A stretch of 64,000 bases of DNA from Vreelandella massiliensis (GTDB lineage: Bacteria; Pseudomonadota; Gammaproteobacteria; Pseudomonadales; Halomonadaceae). Made by a program: the position numbers and the translations under genes. The DNA lies in the NCBI RefSeq assembly GCF_900155385.1, contig NZ_LT699745.1, positions 1,829,561-1,893,560 on the forward strand. Direction: 5' to 3'. Positions 60,954 through 64,000 of this stretch are shown piece after piece; position 1 is the first letter of the stretch, and the number at the start of each line of letters is the position of its first letter. Below the pieces are notes generated by a model. That model was not told where the DNA came from and searched no databases. It saw only the letters and a list, made by a program, of their open reading frames with translations.

Positions 60954-61564
60954 TTTATCTGGTCAACAAACTCACCAAGGAACACATCATTCACCGAAGC
61001 ACAAATAGCGCATCTGGCGTAGACCACACTTGCTGGAAAGCCCATGTCGCCGATGATGACGGCTGGATCGACTGGAACGGTGGCGAGTGCCCCTTGCCCG
61101 ATGGTCACCCGGTCGAAGTGAAGCACCGTAACGGCCTAACGTACACAGAAAAATGCGGTGAATACCATTCACATTCATGGTCCCACATGGACCACAAAGG
61201 CGACATCATCGCCTACCGCCCCATCCTTGACGATCAAGAACAACCCGCCACCCCCAAATGGCAAGGGACAAAAGACGGGCCACCCCCGGCAGGAACCCTA
61301 GTGACCTGGGGAGATACCAACCAGCTCAAAGTAATAGCCTCATCCAACCCCTGGGTATGGGTCCGCAATGCTGACGCCCCTGCTACACGCGGCTTTGTAA
61401 TCAAAATGCACTTTTTACGGCCCATCCTCACCGACCAAGAGCAGTGGGCTAAGCAAGCGAAAGAAGTTATGGGCGTCAGCGGAGAAAGCCTAAACGGGTC
61501 AATAGACGCCATCTACGACGCGCTACTAAGCGGCGAGCTACCAATGCCGAAGGAGGAATCGTGA
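60950..61564 (+). CDS. Phage protein of unknown function
   Basis: A 204-residue protein. A segment DDGWIDWNGGECPLPDGHPV with EVKHRNG is a recurring block in phage proteins that start with W-x-x-W-N-G-G-x-C-P. A second copy-like region follows (GPPPAGTLVTWGDTNQLKVI). Coupled to both neighbours; the next gene begins at a GTG inside its stop. Confidence 0.65.
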   Translation: MIYLVNKLTKEHIIHRSTNSASGVDHTCWKAHVADDDGWIDWNGGECPLPDGHPVEVKHRNGLTYTEKCGEYHSHSWSHMDHKGDIIAYRPILDDQEQPATPKWQGTKDGPPPAGTLVTWGDTNQLKVIASSNPWVWVRNADAPATRGFVIKMHFLRPILTDQEQWAKQAKEVMGVSGESLNGSIDAIYDALLSGELPMPKEES

Positions 61565-61830
61565 CCACCCATCACCCGCCCACCATCAACAGACTTCAAA
61601 CGATCGTCGACGAACACCAGTATGAAGCATTTACTTGGCAAACCGATGACCCTGATGACGAACCGCTGATCGTCGATCCGACTACCGCCGCGCTACTCGT
61701 ACAAGTCCACAACATGCTCGAAAGACGCGATTCGGCCAAGGCCCAAGAGGCCCGCGCCAAGATGGCCGAGAGCCGTGCCCGTTTCGGCCTGATCGTCGAT
61801 AAAGCCTGGGCACTCGCCATGAAGCAATAG
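61561..61830 (+). CDS. Small phage protein of unknown function
   Basis: An 89-residue protein (INRLQTIVDEHQYEAFTWQT, ARAKMAESRARFGLIVDKAW) that is acidic then helical. The start GTG overlaps the preceding stop (GTGA), and GGAGG lies upstream. No domain recognised. Confidence 0.6.
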   Translation: MTTHHPPTINRLQTIVDEHQYEAFTWQTDDPDDEPLIVDPTTAALLVQVHNMLERRDSAKAQEARAKMAESRARFGLIVDKAWALAMKQ

Positions 61831-61855
61831 ACGCACGTCCAACTTTTGTCCAGCT

Positions 61856-61874
61856 TTATTCGCACTGCTGATAC
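61856..61874 (+). promoter_or_regulatory. Recurrent phage motif, copy 7
   Basis: Plus strand TTATTCGCACTGCTGATAC resembles copy 3 (TATACGCAATGCTGATAC) at most positions. It lies 17 bases before the ATG of the next rightward gene, in one of the few gaps in this coupled cluster. Confidence 0.5.
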
Positions 61875-61890
61875 CCAACGGAGATTAACC

Positions 61891-62259
61891 ATGACCAAGC
61901 CCACCACCGCCCAAAAGAACCCACTCGTCCAAGTCGCCAACAACGCCGCCATTCAGCTAGCGGAAGCACAATTCCGTCTCGCTCGATTCTTTACCCCCTA
62001 TAGCTACGACCCGAAACGCATCGACTATGACCGCGTAGCCGAGTTCCTCGACGACGTGTTCGTCGCCTTCCCACAACCGACCGCGAATTTGAAACCGCGC
62101 CTCGACGATCTGCAAGCGCAAATTGCCCAGCACCGCCAAACCCTCGCCGCGCTAAAGGATGCCGGGGCCGAGCCTGACTTAACCGACGAGCAACTGTTCA
62201 TCACCGCCCAGGCCAACGTGGTGAATCCGAGCATGGCTGGATACTCACGCGCCGCGTAA
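61891..62259 (+). CDS. Phage protein of unknown function
   Basis: A 122-residue helical protein (LVQVANNAAIQLAEAQFRLA, RLDDLQAQIAQHRQTLAALK) with GGAG before the ATG. An in-frame upstream ATG lies within motif copy 7 and is not favoured. Function unknown. Confidence 0.65.
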   Translation: MTKPTTAQKNPLVQVANNAAIQLAEAQFRLARFFTPYSYDPKRIDYDRVAEFLDDVFVAFPQPTANLKPRLDDLQAQIAQHRQTLAALKDAGAEPDLTDEQLFITAQANVVNPSMAGYSRAA

Positions 62260-62300
62260 CCCGCACCCCTCGCCCACTGCCACTCACTGAGGAGCGATCA

Positions 62301-64000
62301 CATGGACTTACTCAACCCCGAAGTCGTTCACGCCGCCAGCATGGAAGATTTGTTCTGGCAGCACGCCTTAACCCCCGCCGAAGTAACCCTGACCCTGGAG
62401 CAACTATTCCTGGCCATCGACACCCACCCCGATGTGGGTAAGCTCGGCCTCACAATCGACATCATTGACAGAAGTAACGACGCCACGTTCAACCTGCGCA
62501 TTGAGTTCAACAACTTCATCCATTGCCAGATGCGCACCCACATCCTGCGAACACTTGACGACCAAAGCCCGCTGAAAAACCGCGACGCTTACGAAACCGT
62601 CCCTGGGTTCCTTATCGAGTGTAACTCGACCGGTTTAACCCTCCGCCATGTTCCCAAAACCCGCGAGATGCTGCGGACGCTCAAGCGCGCCTTCGCCACC
62701 AGCGGCATGGCACCGTTTGAGGACGCCGTTTGGCGCTTTGACGACATCGCCCCCATCGACCGGCTGTTCGCCGCGATCAACGTCACGCTGCCGCCAAGTT
62801 ACCATTTCCGCAATATGCCCGACCTCTACCCACGTATGTACGCGGAGCTGGGCAGTTGGCTACGGCTGACCGGCGACATCCCCGCCTCCGAGGTACCGTA
62901 CTACGCGCTCCGCGAACTGGGTCGCATCAAGAACAACGAGTATCAAGCACTGCCCACCGACATCATCGAGGCGATAGATAAGCTCACCTACATCAAAGAA
63001 ACCCCGCACCTTGCCATCAAAGGGTCAAACCGAGGCAAGATGGCCTACACCGAGAACAGACGCAAAGGAGCCGCCGACACCCAGAGCGTGATGAAACCCG
63101 GCAAGTACCTCCGCCGTGTGCTGAAGGACAACGTGTCCGACCAAAAGCTCAAGGAGATGGTCGCCGAGATGCAGTCCCACGCCAAACACGACGTAAGGAT
63201 CGTCACGACACCGGGGGAAGCCGCCGATGTCTATATGAACGGGCCAAACAGTTGTATGTCCCACGGCGAAGAACGCTTTGACCGAACCTTCGACCTCGAC
63301 GACGACTGGCGACACCCCATCGAAGCGCTGTTCTGGCCCGATGGCAGTGGCGATATCCACTTGGTCTATGTCGAGGTGCAAAACCGCCCCGCCGCGCGCG
63401 CCCTGATCCATACCAAAAACCGAGCGTACCCGTGCGTTTACGCAAGCGACTGGGCACCGGGCGCGCGTGAAACCTTAGAGGCTTGGCTCGACGAAAACGG
63501 CTACCGCCAAGCAAGCGACGCCCTCGACGGTGCCAGAATCCCGCGCATCGAGTTACGCAACGGCACAATCCTCTGCCCTTACATCGACACCCACAACCGC
63601 GGCGTGGAAGTTCACAACGACCACCTAGTGATAGATGGCCCTCATGAGGCGGAATACAGCGCCGGGTTCATTGACCCAGACGGCGTAATCGCAGACTGCC
63701 TTTGCCAACGCTGCGAAGAACGCGTTGACGAGGATGAAACCACCTACATCGAGCGCGAAGGGATCGACGTTTGTCAAAGCTGCCTTGACGATTATGTCTG
63801 GGCACTCACCGATGACGGCGTAGAACTTGTCCGCGAGGACGACTGCGAAATGATCGACGGCTCACACATCTATGGCGGCGTAGAGTTTGGCTACGTCCAC
63901 GACTCCGCTTCTGACTACGACCTAGAACGCGCGGGCCTGTGCCGCGTGGAACGCACGGGTGAGATCATGGATAAGGATGGCTGTACCCAAACCGATGACG
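62301..64000 (+). CDS. Large phage protein with a zinc-binding knuckle (partial, runs off the right edge)
   Basis: At least 566 residues from an ATG preceded by GAGGAG. The N-terminal third is mixed alpha/beta (LTLEQLFLAIDTHPDVGKLG; FNLRIEFNNFIHCQMRTHIL). The middle has KPGKYLRRVLKDNVSDQKLK, NGPNSCMSHGEERFDRTFDL and ALIHTKNRAYPCVYASDW, a pattern I associate with large phage proteins of unknown role. The C-terminal visible part has CLCQRCEERVDEDETTYIER followed by CQSC, a treble-clef or zinc-ribbon-like knuckle. The end is outside the window. Confidence 0.75.

Overview
The window looks like a GC-rich gammaproteobacterial chromosome, most like Halomonas or a close relative. That is a judgement from protein character and codon use; there is no rRNA or marker gene here to settle it. 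The layout is chromosomal genes, then mobile and decaying DNA, then a large part of a podovirus-type prophage.

1-6.4 kb: an IscB RNA-guided nuclease gene with its omega RNA, cut by the left edge. It is followed by a periplasmic sulfur pair (rhodanese and DsrE-like), a candidate small RNA with its own promoter and terminator, a MotB/OmpA-type protein, a lipoprotein with a FlgO-like lipoprotein, and an outer-membrane barrel. 6.4-12 kb is an accessory zone with an antitoxin remnant, a frameshifted Rpn nuclease gene, a NUDIX hydrolase, a frameshifted nucleotidyltransferase with a small partner, and an ADP-ribosylglycohydrolase with an overlapping Cys-motif protein.

12-19 kb resembles a P4-like satellite or integrative element. 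It has an AlpA-type regulator, small hypothetical genes, an HNH protein, and a toprim primase and VapE helicase that were probably once one protein. An iteron-rich non-coding stretch next to the helicase may be a replication origin. No integrase gene is visible. 19-27.5 kb holds sapC with a tiny lipoprotein gene, a lone rve-type transposase, an intact Rpn/DUF4351 gene, a GIY-YIG/RAMA protein between 101-bp direct repeats, a double-domain PLP enzyme missing its N-terminus, and an IS256-family element at the truncation point.

27.5 kb to the end is the phage. The late block runs leftward from about 55 kb: terminase small and large subunits, a Tad2 (anti-Thoeris)-like protein, portal, scaffold, N4-gp56-type capsid, head-tail adaptors, internal virion proteins, a 2678-residue polyvalent ejection protein with a zincin motif, and tail fibre genes. 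IS256 cuts this block off on the left. Two toxin-antitoxin modules (HigBA, and a YafO-type toxin with an unfamiliar partner) sit in the late block on the opposite strand. Rightward from 55.5 kb runs a block of small, mostly translationally coupled genes of unknown role, probably early functions.

The main new signal is a roughly 19-bp motif (consensus AATATACGCAWWGCTRATA). It recurs at eight intergenic or gene-end sites in the phage, and at seven of them it points into the gene just downstream. It may be a phage-specific promoter or operator. Two copies form extended direct repeats around the YafO cassette, which suggests how that cassette was inserted.
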